From Flavobacterium sp. J49 (GTDB lineage Bacteria; Bacteroidota; Bacteroidia; Flavobacteriales; Flavobacteriaceae): 64,000 nt of DNA. The DNA is taken from positions 186,001 to 250,000 of the forward strand of contig NZ_JAAQQU010000105.1 of assembly GCF_011742145.1 (NCBI RefSeq), read 5' to 3'. This document shows, piece after piece, positions 37,779 through 45,071 of this stretch. Below the pieces are notes generated by a model. That model saw only the letters and a program-made list of their open reading frames with translations, made no database searches and was not told the DNA's origin. Positions within the stretch are counted from its first letter, which is position 1, and each line of letters starts with the position of its first letter. A program made the position numbers and the translations under genes.

Positions 37779-39421
37779 TTGGGTATTTGGATAATAACTC
37801 TGAAACCTTTATCGATTTCATGGTCAAAAATAATGTTTCCCTTAACCGCATGAATACGGTTTTCCGCATTTTGCAATCCTTTTTTGTTGATTTCTGCTGT
37901 GGGCAATCCTTTTCCGTTATCGGTATATTTTATTTCAATGCTCTTAGGCTCATTCGAAAAAACCAATACGACCAAACTAGCCTCGCTGTGTTTTTTCATA
38001 TTCACCATCAACTCTTGAACCACTCTGTACACCGCATTTTTAGACTCCCGATTGATTTTACCCCAATCAATTGCCGTACTGTTTTTTGTAATAATATTGA
38101 CTTCTTCACTGTTGAATCCGGTTATTAAATCGAGTAAAACCTCTCCAAATCTTTCATCGGTTGGAATCTCACTGTTGGTTTGCGAAATATCCCTTGCCTT
38201 GCCATAAATAGCGTCTAAATTTTCTATCAACAACTCTTTTTTCTCCGGGTTTTGCAAATCCTGGGTTTCGGCAAAAGTCATGGTTTGAAAAACATCATTG
38301 GCCAATTCGTCGTGAATTTTTTTGGCAATCCTATTTTCGGTTTCATGTACAGAAGCCAATACTCTTTTTTTGTTTCGTTTTCGGATGTAGTAAATAAGAC
38401 CCATAAATGCCAACACTACAAACATAGCAATCACTATAGACCACTCTTTCTGGGTTTTATATTTTTCTTTCTCCTCTAATGCCTTTTGGGAATCGTATTT
38501 AATTTTGGCAAACTGATTTTTAGCGGTTTGCCTCACTTTGGTCAAACTATCGGACAACTCAATTTGCTCTAACGCCAATGCCTTAGCTTTACTGGGTTCA
38601 CTGGTTGAAATCATAAACTTTAGTGCTTCGAGCTTATCATCCGGACTTTGAACTGTTTGCGCCGCATCATACGCTCTTTGGGCAAAATCAAACGCGAGTG
38701 CTGTATTGCTGTTTTGATAATATTCCGCCATGTGCATCAAAGACGAAGTCAACTCAAGGGCATTGTTTAAACTATCTCTAATGGCTAAAGATTGGTTTAA
38801 CAAACCTTTGGCTTTGGGATGATTAGTCTTAAAATAAGCATATCCCAAATTGTCGAGTACTTTGGCATAAACCCACTTTTCGTTTACAAGAGAATCGTTT
38901 TGAGAGATGGGCGTTAGGATGTTGATGGCTGTTTTAAAATCTTTTTTGTCGAGATAAACAAGAGAAATATTATTCTTTACAATACACTTATTGACTTCAC
39001 TCAAAGTGTCATTGTAACATTTGTTGAAATATTTAATGGCTTCATCGTAGTTGTATAACTCTTGGTACACTATCCCCAAAGTATTGTATATATAAGGTAG
39101 ATACTTTGGACTATCGCAGTTTTCATAGGCTGCTGTAGCAGTAGTCTCGGCACCGGAGAAATCACAAAAAAACCTTTGTAATTCTGCCATCTGATACAAA
39201 GCATAGGCCTTTTGTTCTTTACTGGTAGCGACGCCATTGGCTTTTTCAAAATAGTAGAAAGCACTGTCGTATTTTTGGGCATTTGATTGAAGAAAAGCCT
39301 TTTCGACCAATTGATCATAGCTTTCCTTCTCCTCATTAGGCACTACCGTATTACCACCGTCGCAAGACAGCATCAGCATACCACATAAAAAAATCGGGAA
39401 AATTAACCTTTTGAGTATCAT
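37775..39421 (-). CDS. TPR lipoprotein sensor histidine kinase (NarX/DesK-like catalytic part)
   Basis: 548 residues. The N-terminus is a lipoprotein-like signal (PIFLCGMLMLSCDGG), followed by five or six TPR units in the periplasm (~35-300), a coiled coil, one membrane helix (WSIVIAMFVVLAFMGLIYYI, ~330) and a cytoplasmic kinase. The phosphoacceptor His lies in RIAKKIHDELANDVFQTM, the HisKA_3 type, and the ATPase has YTDNGKGLP and KGLQNAENRIHAVKG. Such TPR-kinase and LuxR-type regulator pairs are common in flavobacteria. The signal read by the TPR part is unknown. Confidence 0.9.
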   Translation of the reverse strand: MILKRLIFPIFLCGMLMLSCDGGNTVVPNEEKESYDQLVEKAFLQSNAQKYDSAFYYFEKANGVATSKEQKAYALYQMAELQRFFCDFSGAETTATAAYENCDSPKYLPYIYNTLGIVYQELYNYDEAIKYFNKCYNDTLSEVNKCIVKNNISLVYLDKKDFKTAINILTPISQNDSLVNEKWVYAKVLDNLGYAYFKTNHPKAKGLLNQSLAIRDSLNNALELTSSLMHMAEYYQNSNTALAFDFAQRAYDAAQTVQSPDDKLEALKFMISTSEPSKAKALALEQIELSDSLTKVRQTAKNQFAKIKYDSQKALEEKEKYKTQKEWSIVIAMFVVLAFMGLIYYIRKRNKKRVLASVHETENRIAKKIHDELANDVFQTMTFAETQDLQNPEKKELLIENLDAIYGKARDISQTNSEIPTDERFGEVLLDLITGFNSEEVNIITKNSTAIDWGKINRESKNAVYRVVQELMVNMKKHSEASLVVLVFSNEPKSIEIKYTDNGKGLPTAEINKKGLQNAENRIHAVKGNIIFDHEIDKGFRVIIQIPK

Positions 39422-39471
39422 TTCCCGAAATTATTAAATTAATTCAGACCGTTGTAATTTATGTTAAAAAA

Positions 39472-39636
39472 TTACGGTTTTGGTGGAGGCGGTGGTAATA
39501 ATCCTCCGGATTGCCCTCCCGTATCATCCGCTGTGGTAGTTAGTTCAGGTGCGGTTTCAGCAACTGAGTCTGTTGTACACGAAGTCATTCCCAATGATGA
39601 CACGATAAAAAACGAAAATAAAAGTATTTTTTTCAT
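39472..39636 (-). CDS. 54-residue lipoprotein upstream of the TPR kinase
   Basis: The minus strand from ATG at 39636 gives MKKILLFSFFIVSSLGMTSC, a textbook lipoprotein signal, and a short mature part rich in Thr, Asp and Gly that ends PPPPPKP. It ends 50 bases before the kinase start, on the same strand, so the order lipoprotein-kinase-regulator suggests one operon. The plus-strand frame over the same bases lacks coding character. It may be a ligand or modulator of the TPR sensor; this is inference. Confidence 0.75.
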   Translation of the reverse strand: MKKILLFSFFIVSSLGMTSCTTDSVAETAPELTTTADDTGGQSGGLLPPPPPKP

Positions 39637-39664
39637 GATATTGTTTATTAAAAATTTGACATAG

Positions 39665-39972
39665 GTGTGGCTGTTCGGGTGCTGCCCGAAGCCTTGGCAA
39701 AGGCAATTGCCATTGCGGAAACATTGTATTTGAAATACTGTTTTGGGAAGTGAAGTGCGCTGCTACAGAACCGTCATTTTATACTTCCCGAATAAAAATT
39801 CGGCACTGTATAGCGTCACTTTGTTTGAACTAGTTTTGTACATTTGTTCTTATCGCGAAACAGAACAAGAACTAATTCTGAAGCAAAGGAATGGGGTTTT
39901 TGTTGCAGTGTTTATAGGGAATTCCGGTATTTCCGATAATTCCCAACTTTTCCTTAAAAATCCTGTCCAAGT
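39665..39972. other. Gene-free stretch with divergent regulatory sequence
   Basis: Roughly 300 bases between the small lipoprotein and the 39973 gene. It holds TAGTTTTG (39830-39837), a plausible plus-strand -7 element, and an inverted repeat GGGAATT (39917-39923) / AATTCCC (39938-39944). A 77-codon open frame at 39743-39976 has no coding character and is not accepted. Confidence 0.5.
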
Positions 39973-40818
39973 ATGAAACAAAATGACTTTGAAGCTTATA
40001 AAAAGGCTATAAAACAGCATTACGAAAAAGAAAAAAATGGCTATTACTCGAGTTATTTGCTACAACCAAGTAGGGCCAATTTGAGAAAACTGTGTGTAGA
40101 GCGATTGAAAGAAAATGCTACAAATGATGATCTGAACACTTTCAGAATTCACATGGGATTTGACTTCATACCGGAGCATAAAAACAGGTTAAAAGAGGAA
40201 ACAGATCGTTTTAGAGCGATTGAGAATTTCTTAAAAGGAAGTACCGACAGTAATGATCTTGATACTATCAATTTGACGGCTATATTGGTTGATTTTTCAC
40301 CAAGACCTTTTTTGAAGTTTGTAAGGGCTATTAACGGAGAAAAAGACACACCAACAGTGGTTGATGTAAAGAAGGAAGAATCTAAAACAGTAGCTACTAC
40401 CGATTTATTTACGGAAAAAGGAATCAATTCAAAAAAGAAATGGATGGCAGGCCTAATTGGTTTTACAGCGCTATTTTCTATAGGCTATACCGCAAAGGAT
40501 ATAGTACTTCCTGAAAAACAATGCATGCAATGGCAAAAGGATCATTATGAAGTATTGGAATGTGATAGTGAAGTGAATGCTCTTTATACCGCAAACAGCA
40601 TTGAACCGATAAATGAAAAGCTTTTAGACTTTAAAAAAATTGAAGTCAACAACCATACACCCTTTTTTGAGAAAGGAAAAGCCATTGTTTGGTATTGCAA
40701 AATAAGTGATACTGAAATTGACTGTTTCAACGGCAGTGGAGACGGGTACCATCCTGTCTTAGATAAATCGTTACGTCCTATTACTAAGTACATCATTGAT
40801 AAATATGTACCAAAATAA
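39973..40818 (+). CDS. Hypothetical single-pass membrane protein
   Basis: 281 residues. The N-terminal ~140 residues are charged and helical (YKKAIKQHYEKEKNGYYSSY near the start) and cytoplasmic; one membrane segment (KWMAGLIGFTALFSIGYTA, ~157-175) follows, then a ~100-residue exported part with three Cys (CMQWQKDHYEVLECD, VWYCKISDTEIDCF). I do not recognise a family. The layout resembles small transmembrane anti-sigma or sensor proteins, but no sigma factor is beside it. Confidence 0.75.
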   Translation: MKQNDFEAYKKAIKQHYEKEKNGYYSSYLLQPSRANLRKLCVERLKENATNDDLNTFRIHMGFDFIPEHKNRLKEETDRFRAIENFLKGSTDSNDLDTINLTAILVDFSPRPFLKFVRAINGEKDTPTVVDVKKEESKTVATTDLFTEKGINSKKKWMAGLIGFTALFSIGYTAKDIVLPEKQCMQWQKDHYEVLECDSEVNALYTANSIEPINEKLLDFKKIEVNNHTPFFEKGKAIVWYCKISDTEIDCFNGSGDGYHPVLDKSLRPITKYIIDKYVPK

Positions 40819-40839
40819 ATTACAGTTAGTGAGGGAAGC

Positions 40840-41770
40840 CATTTGTGTTAAACAAGGCTTCTCGATACTATTTACAAATACAAAAACTGTCGTTTTTATA
40901 TTTATAAATCACTCGAAGTGACGTAGCGAAAACATAAAGTTGTAAAGAACGTCAGTTCGAGTGTTTTTTATGGAGTGCAACGGAACAAAAAGTGTATCGA
41001 GAACCGTTGTCTAAACGAGGCTTCTCGATACTATTTTACAAACTAAAAATTAGCATTTTTAATTTGTAAAATCACTCGAAGTGACGTAAAGAGGACGTTT
41101 TGTTATTAAGAAGTCGTCAGTTCGAGTGGTTTTAACAGAACTTCCTACCACAGCACTTACCCGTCAGTTCGAGTGTTTTTTGTGGAGTGCAACGGAACAA
41201 AAAATGTATCGAGAACCGTTGTGCGAGCGAGGCTTCTCGATACTATTTTACAAACTAAAAATTAGCATTTTTAATTTGTAAAATCACTCGAAGTGACGTA
41301 GCGAAAACATAAAGTTGTAAAGAACGTCAGTTCGAGTGTTTTTTGTGGAGTGCAACGGAACAAAAAATGTATCGAGAACCGTTGTACGAGCGAGGCTTCT
41401 CGATACTATTTTACAAACTAAAAATTAGCATTTTTAATTTGTAAAATCACTCGAAGTGACGCGTTGAAGACGTTTGGTTGTAAGAACGTCAGTTCGAGTG
41501 GTTTTTTATGGAGTGCAACGGAGCAAAAATTATATCGAGAACCGTTGTGCGAGCGAGGCTTCTCGATACTATTTTTAAACTCAAAAGCTGGCGCTTTTAA
41601 CTTTAAAAATCACTCGAAGTGACGTAAAGAGGACGTTTTGTTTTTAAGAACGTCAGTTCGAGTGGTTTTAACTGAACTTCCTACCGTAGCACATACCCGT
41701 CAGTTCGAGTGATTTTAATAACCGAAAACGATAGTTTTCAGTTATTAAAATAGTATCGAGAACCGTTGTT
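40840..41770 (+). repeat. Interspersed palindromic repeat cluster B, left part
   Basis: About five tandem-like units of 165-200 bases with no gene. Each runs: CGTCAGTTCGAGTG, a TGGAGTGCAACGGAACAAAAA-type link, hairpin TATCGAGAA...TTCTCGATAC, a variable palindrome, CACTCGAAGTGACG, a ~30-base spacer, and again CGTCAGTTCGAGTG. The palindrome exists in several sequence versions whose two arms match each other, for example AAAACTGTCGTTTT near 40885, TAAAAATTAGCATTTTTA near 41040, 41240 and 41410, AAAAGCTGGCGCTTTT near 41590, and GAAAACGATAGTTTTC near 41725. Confidence 0.92.
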
Positions 41771-42061
41771 TCAACCAAACTTCTTTTTAGCCAAATTAGG
41801 TAAAGCATCATACTCCCCATTTATCAAGGCTTCTTTCTTGGCTTTTGACCACTTCTTAATTTGCTTTTCTTTTTCTATAGCGAAGTTTATATCCGTAAAC
41901 TCAGCATAAAAAACTAAAGTAACCGGTCTTCTTTTGGCTGTATAACAATCGGGGTAAAAGCCTATTTCATGTTGGAATAACCTTTGGGTTAGGTTACTTG
42001 TCACTCCGGTGTAATAAGTGCCGTCGGAACATTTCAATATGTATACGTAGGATTGTTGCAT
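41771..42061 (-). CDS. GIY-YIG nuclease (YhbQ/UPF0213-like) inside a repeat unit
   Basis: 96 residues, the size of the single-domain GIY-YIG family. YVYILKCSDGTYYTGVT carries the two signature motifs, NLTQRLFQHE the catalytic Arg region, and FAIEKEKQIKKWSKAKKEAL the conserved Glu helix. It would cut or nick DNA with a bound metal. The stop codon abuts the left arm of the repeat hairpin (GTATCGAGAACCGTTGTT, 41753-41770), and the right arm (CGAGCTTCTAGATAC, 42092-42106) lies 31 bases before its start, so the gene occupies the loop of an otherwise short repeat hairpin. Confidence 0.92.
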   Translation of the reverse strand: MQQSYVYILKCSDGTYYTGVTSNLTQRLFQHEIGFYPDCYTAKRRPVTLVFYAEFTDINFAIEKEKQIKKWSKAKKEALINGEYDALPNLAKKKFG

Positions 42062-42090
42062 ATTGTAAAAGTAAGAAATAATTTATTTTA

Positions 42091-42712
42091 ACGAGCTTCT
42101 AGATACATCCCGATAGCTATCGGGACACTCGAAGTGACGGTTATGAGGTTTTTAGACTTATGGTGTTATTTGCACTTGTCGTCAGTTCGAGTGGTTTTAA
42201 CAGAACTTCCTACCACAGCACTTACCCGTCAGTTCGAGTGTTTTTTGTGGAGTGCAACGGAACAAAAATTGTATCGAGAACCGTTGTACGAGCGAGGCTT
42301 CTCGATACTATTTTACAAAGCAAAAACTAGCGTTTTTACTTTGCAAAATCACTCGAAGTGACGCGTTGAAGACGTTTGGTTGTAAGAACGTCAGTTCGAG
42401 TGGTTTTTGTGGAGTGCAACGGAACAAAAATTGTATCGAGAACCGTTGTGCGAGCGAGGCTTCTCGATACTATTTTACAAAGCAAAAACTAGCGTTTTTA
42501 CTTTGCAAAATCACTCGAAGTGACGTAAAGAGGACGTTTTGTTATTAAGAAGTCGTCAGTTCGAGTGGTTTTAACTGAACTTCCTTCCGCAGCACATACC
42601 CGTCAGTTCGAGTGATTTTAACTGAAGTTTCTATCGTTGCAGATTCCCGTCAGTTCGAGTGATTTTTTAAACTGAAAGCGCTAGCTTTTAGTTTAAAAAA
42701 TAGTATCGAGAA
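42091..42712 (+). repeat. Interspersed palindromic repeat cluster B, right part
   Basis: Three to four more repeat units follow the GIY-YIG gene. Two carry the palindrome version AAAACTAGCGTTTT with flanks ACAAAGC / CTTTGC (near 42315 and 42480), and the last has GAAAGCGCTAGCTTTT (near 42675) followed by TAGTATCGAGAAC. Two open frames here (42134-42361 and 42252-42548) are translations of the repeat and share the same peptide stretches, so they are not genes. Confidence 0.92.
42108..42125. repeat. 18-base perfect palindrome in the repeat
   Basis: TCCCGATAGCTATCGGGA takes the place that the variable AT-rich hairpin holds in the other repeat copies, directly before CACTCGAAGTGACG. Confidence 0.85.
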
Positions 42713-42716
42713 CACA

Positions 42717-42750
42717 AAAAAAGGCCGCCCTCTCGGACAACCTCTTTTAA
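42717..42750 (-). terminator. Terminator of the XRE/coiled-coil gene
   Basis: On the minus strand AGGTTGTCC pairs with GGGCGGCCT (some G-T pairs) around a short loop and a T-run follows, 14 bases past the stop. Confidence 0.7.
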
Positions 42751-42763
42751 TCTTAACCCAACA

Positions 42764-43348
42764 TTATAATGTTGCTTTCAACTTCAATTCACGGGCCGCA
42801 TTAACGTCAGGATTACTTTGTAAATACTCTATATTCGACTGTAACACCCGCCATTGAGACTCTAATCTCCCTTTTTCGGTGTTGAGCGTACTTAATTTAA
42901 TCTTGTAAACCATGATAACGGTTTCTTGCGACTCGGAGGGAATCTGAAAGCAGTCCTCCAACTTTTGGTAATTAATGAAACTATACGTTACTTTATCCTC
43001 TGATAATAGCCAAAGTAGTTTCTTTTTGGCAAGCTCCTCTTTGTTACTGAGTTGTATTTTTTTCAGTTGGGACGAAACTTGGTCACGCTGCTTTTTGTTT
43101 TCCTGTAACAGCTGCTCAACCATTTTGCGTTGTGCCACATAGTCGGCTATGGTATTTAAATTGATTCCATAGGTTAAGGCCATCTTCATGTAGCGGTAAA
43201 AGAGACTCAAATTCTGTTTTAGTTCCGAAGGCACAACAGCGGCTTCATTTTCATATTGTGATAGGAGCTTACTGCTGATATTCAAAATGTCGGCTAACTC
43301 CTTTTGGGTAAGTCCCAGGGTTTGCCTTATGGTAACGAATTGGTTCAT
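42764..43348 (-). CDS. XRE-type HTH protein with coiled-coil C-terminus (paralogue 1)
   Basis: 194 residues. The HTH (~1-60) has IRQTLGLTQKELADILNISS and SKLLSQYENE, the classic Cro/C1 form. The rest (~75-190) is strongly helical, with LLQENKKQRDQVSSQLKKIQ and AKKKLLWLLSEDK. The same layout appears in the gene at 43962, with LIKENEYQYERLSRKLIKAQ and KATKLLYFLRERAE at matching places, so the two are paralogues. It lacks a typical effector domain, and dimerisation through the coiled coil is likely. It ends 50 bases from a repeat cluster. Confidence 0.85.
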   Translation of the reverse strand: MNQFVTIRQTLGLTQKELADILNISSKLLSQYENEAAVVPSELKQNLSLFYRYMKMALTYGINLNTIADYVAQRKMVEQLLQENKKQRDQVSSQLKKIQLSNKEELAKKKLLWLLSEDKVTYSFINYQKLEDCFQIPSESQETVIMVYKIKLSTLNTEKGRLESQWRVLQSNIEYLQSNPDVNAARELKLKATL

Positions 43349-43389
43349 AATAGTATAATTTACAATGGATACTTTTTTACATAAAAAAA

Positions 43390-43411
43390 AGCGCCCCCCG
43401 CGGGGGGCGCT
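43390..43411 (-). terminator. Very GC-rich perfect-palindrome terminator
   Basis: A 22-base perfect palindrome (C6 run, central CGCG, G6 run) followed on the minus strand by a T-run. It is striking in such AT-rich DNA and lies 9 bases past the stop of the coiled-coil gene. Confidence 0.85.
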
Positions 43412-43419
43412 CCTCTAAC

Positions 43420-43836
43420 TTAAGCCGCTAAGGCAAGTACTCTGGCTTCTACTGCCGCCACAAAGGCGTCAACTTCAAGAATTTGCTGGTCTATACGACC
43501 CAATTCTGATTCTTTCTGAAGCAACGCTACTGTACCGTAATTCTCTCTACGGTTTTCTAATACAAACTTTTTGTACTCGAGTCTGACTTTCTTGTCTAAC
43601 GCTTCTTCCTTAGTAGGCCCTTCGGGTAAAACCGAAATGATGGTGTCGTTAGCGGCAATCTCCGCAATGACCCCCTGGAGTTCGGCATCCAGTCCTACCG
43701 AGGTCTCGGCATACTTCTGAGACACACGCTCAATAGTAATCTTCTTGTAATTCAAATCGGCTTTTTCTCTGGCCGCCCAGGCTAATAACGAGTTACAATC
43801 GGCAACTAACGTTAAATTGGCAATGGAATAATTCAT
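43420..43836 (-). CDS. Coiled-coil protein of unknown function
   Basis: 138 residues, acidic and almost entirely helical: LLAWAAREKADLNYKKITIE, AEIAANDTIISVLPEGPTKE, and a C-terminal Ala-rich helix LEVDAFVAAVEARVLALAA. No signal peptide, no membrane segment and no recognised domain. It sits between two XRE/coiled-coil paralogues on the same strand and has its own strong terminator. It may be a structural partner of those proteins, judged from position and similar helical character. Confidence 0.75.
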   Translation of the reverse strand: MNYSIANLTLVADCNSLLAWAAREKADLNYKKITIERVSQKYAETSVGLDAELQGVIAEIAANDTIISVLPEGPTKEEALDKKVRLEYKKFVLENRRENYGTVALLQKESELGRIDQQILEVDAFVAAVEARVLALAA

Positions 43837-43961
43837 GATTTAAAAATTTAATGATTAATAATGCAAAACCCATTGACGAACACTGTGCCGAAAAATACAT
43901 TTTAAGAATTATTTATCATTATTTTAACATAATTAATGATAATATATCAACATTTATGTTG

Positions 43962-44519
43962 TCATGATGCGTTATTCTCATTGACCTTAGGACTGATTTG
44001 GTATTGTTTTCTTTCCAACAGCATTTTTTGGTAGACTAATAAATCGACCTGCAATTCCAAAGCTAACACATCAGCCTTACTCTGTTTTAAGAGCGAAGCT
44101 TTCACCCTACGCTCCAGCAACCGCAATACATCCGGGGAGACTTCAGGCAGTTCTTCTGCGCGTTCCCGCAGGAAATACAAGAGCTTAGTGGCTTTTTCGT
44201 TATAGGCATAATTGGCCTGTGCCTTAATCAACTTCCGGCTCAGCCGCTCATACTGGTATTCGTTTTCCTTAATCAGTTTTTGAAGCCTTACCGCCTGCTG
44301 TGTCTCCTGTTCTTCCAGCGCTGCGGGCAGATCAGCCTTAGCTTCGGACGATTGAATGTAGGTGAGCATGGCGCCCAACAGTACGTTAGAATGGTAAGGG
44401 ATATTACCGTTACCCAACTCAAAACGGGACACGGTACAGCGATGAAGCCTTAAAAGTTGGGCCATTTCGTCCTGGGTAAACCCCAGCAAGCCCTTGATTT
44501 CCTGAGATTTTCTCCTCAT
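43962..44519 (-). CDS. XRE-type HTH protein with coiled-coil C-terminus (paralogue 2)
   Basis: 185 residues. The HTH (~1-55) reads IKGLLGFTQDEMAQLLRLHR then CTVSRFELGN. The C-terminal part (~75-180) is a long helical region with the same pattern as the 42764 protein. It is divergent from the direction of hsdR, and its upstream region holds six 41-base tandem repeats, which could be its own binding sites. Whether it controls the restriction island is not known. Confidence 0.85.
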   Translation of the reverse strand: MRRKSQEIKGLLGFTQDEMAQLLRLHRCTVSRFELGNGNIPYHSNVLLGAMLTYIQSSEAKADLPAALEEQETQQAVRLQKLIKENEYQYERLSRKLIKAQANYAYNEKATKLLYFLRERAEELPEVSPDVLRLLERRVKASLLKQSKADVLALELQVDLLVYQKMLLERKQYQISPKVNENNAS

Positions 44520-44605
44520 AGATCATTGGTTAATACCCTATTGGTCAAACCATAAAAGGGTAAGTGTACGACTACTAAAACGGAAAAACAGGGTAGTTTA
44601 TTGTG

Positions 44606-44840
44606 CACATTTTTGTCGCCATTGAAAAGTATGATACATTTTATGCTACATTTTTGTCGCCACTGAAAAGTATGATACATTTTATGCTACATTTTTGTCG
44701 CTACTGAAAAGTATGATACATTTTATGCTACATTTTTGTCGCTACTGAAAAGTATGATACATTTTATGCTACATTTTTGTCGCCACTGAAAAGTATGATA
44801 CATTTTGTGGTGCATTTTTGTCGTCACTGAAAAGTTTGCA
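44606..44840. repeat. Six tandem 41-base repeats (iteron-like)
   Basis: Units begin at 44606, 44647, 44688, 44729, 44770 and 44811, exactly 41 bases apart; the last is partial. Each unit has TACATTTTTGTCGCCACTGA, then AAAGTATGATACATTTTATG and one C. TACATTTT occurs twice per unit. The inner copies differ at one or two positions, the outer ones at a few more. No spacers lie between units, so this is not CRISPR. Confidence 0.95.
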
Positions 44841-45004
44841 CTATGGAAAGCAGGTTCAAGGTTGAGAGTTGTGAATAGCCCCATGACTATTTACTCATAA
44901 TACGGAAAACCGTAAAAACCAAACAGGCTACCTAAGTATATTTACCTTCCAACCTACCCAAAACAAGCTAATCGTAAGATTTTTAGCTTAGAATACTTGT
45001 TAAT
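44841..45004. other. Gene-free leader upstream of the restriction island
   Basis: Holds TACGGAAAACCGTA (44901-44914), a relative of the TTACGG-N4-CCGTAA inverted repeats seen at 28006 and 37061. Nothing else stands out. Confidence 0.5.
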
Positions 45005-45053
45005 AATCCCCATTGATGGGGATTGCAAGTGTGTGGGAAAATTGCTAAGTTTG
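45005..45053 (+). promoter_or_regulatory. hsdR promoter with overlapping operator-like dyad
   Basis: AATCCCCATTGATGGGGATT (45005-45024) is an inverted repeat with perfect 8-base arms. It covers the place where a -33 element would be for the -7 TAAGTTTG at 45046-45053, 19 bases before the hsdR ATG. A protein bound there could block transcription of the island. Confidence 0.6.
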
Positions 45054-45071
45054 AAGAAATAATACCTAACC

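Noticed and set aside
39461..39664. Plus-strand 67-codon frame as a gene
   Set aside because: The minus strand encodes a convincing lipoprotein over the same bases, while the plus-strand product is low-complexity.
39743..39976. 77-codon frame before the 39973 gene
   Set aside because: No domain, no supported start, and it overlaps a promoter-like region.
42134..42548. Two overlapping plus-strand open frames as genes
   Set aside because: They translate the palindromic repeat and contain the same peptide stretches twice.
40840..42712. Insertion sequence or integron array
   Set aside because: No transposase or integrase gene is present; the only protein in the cluster is a GIY-YIG nuclease.
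44606..44840. CRISPR array
   Set aside because: The 41-base units are directly adjacent with no unique spacers, and no cas genes are present.
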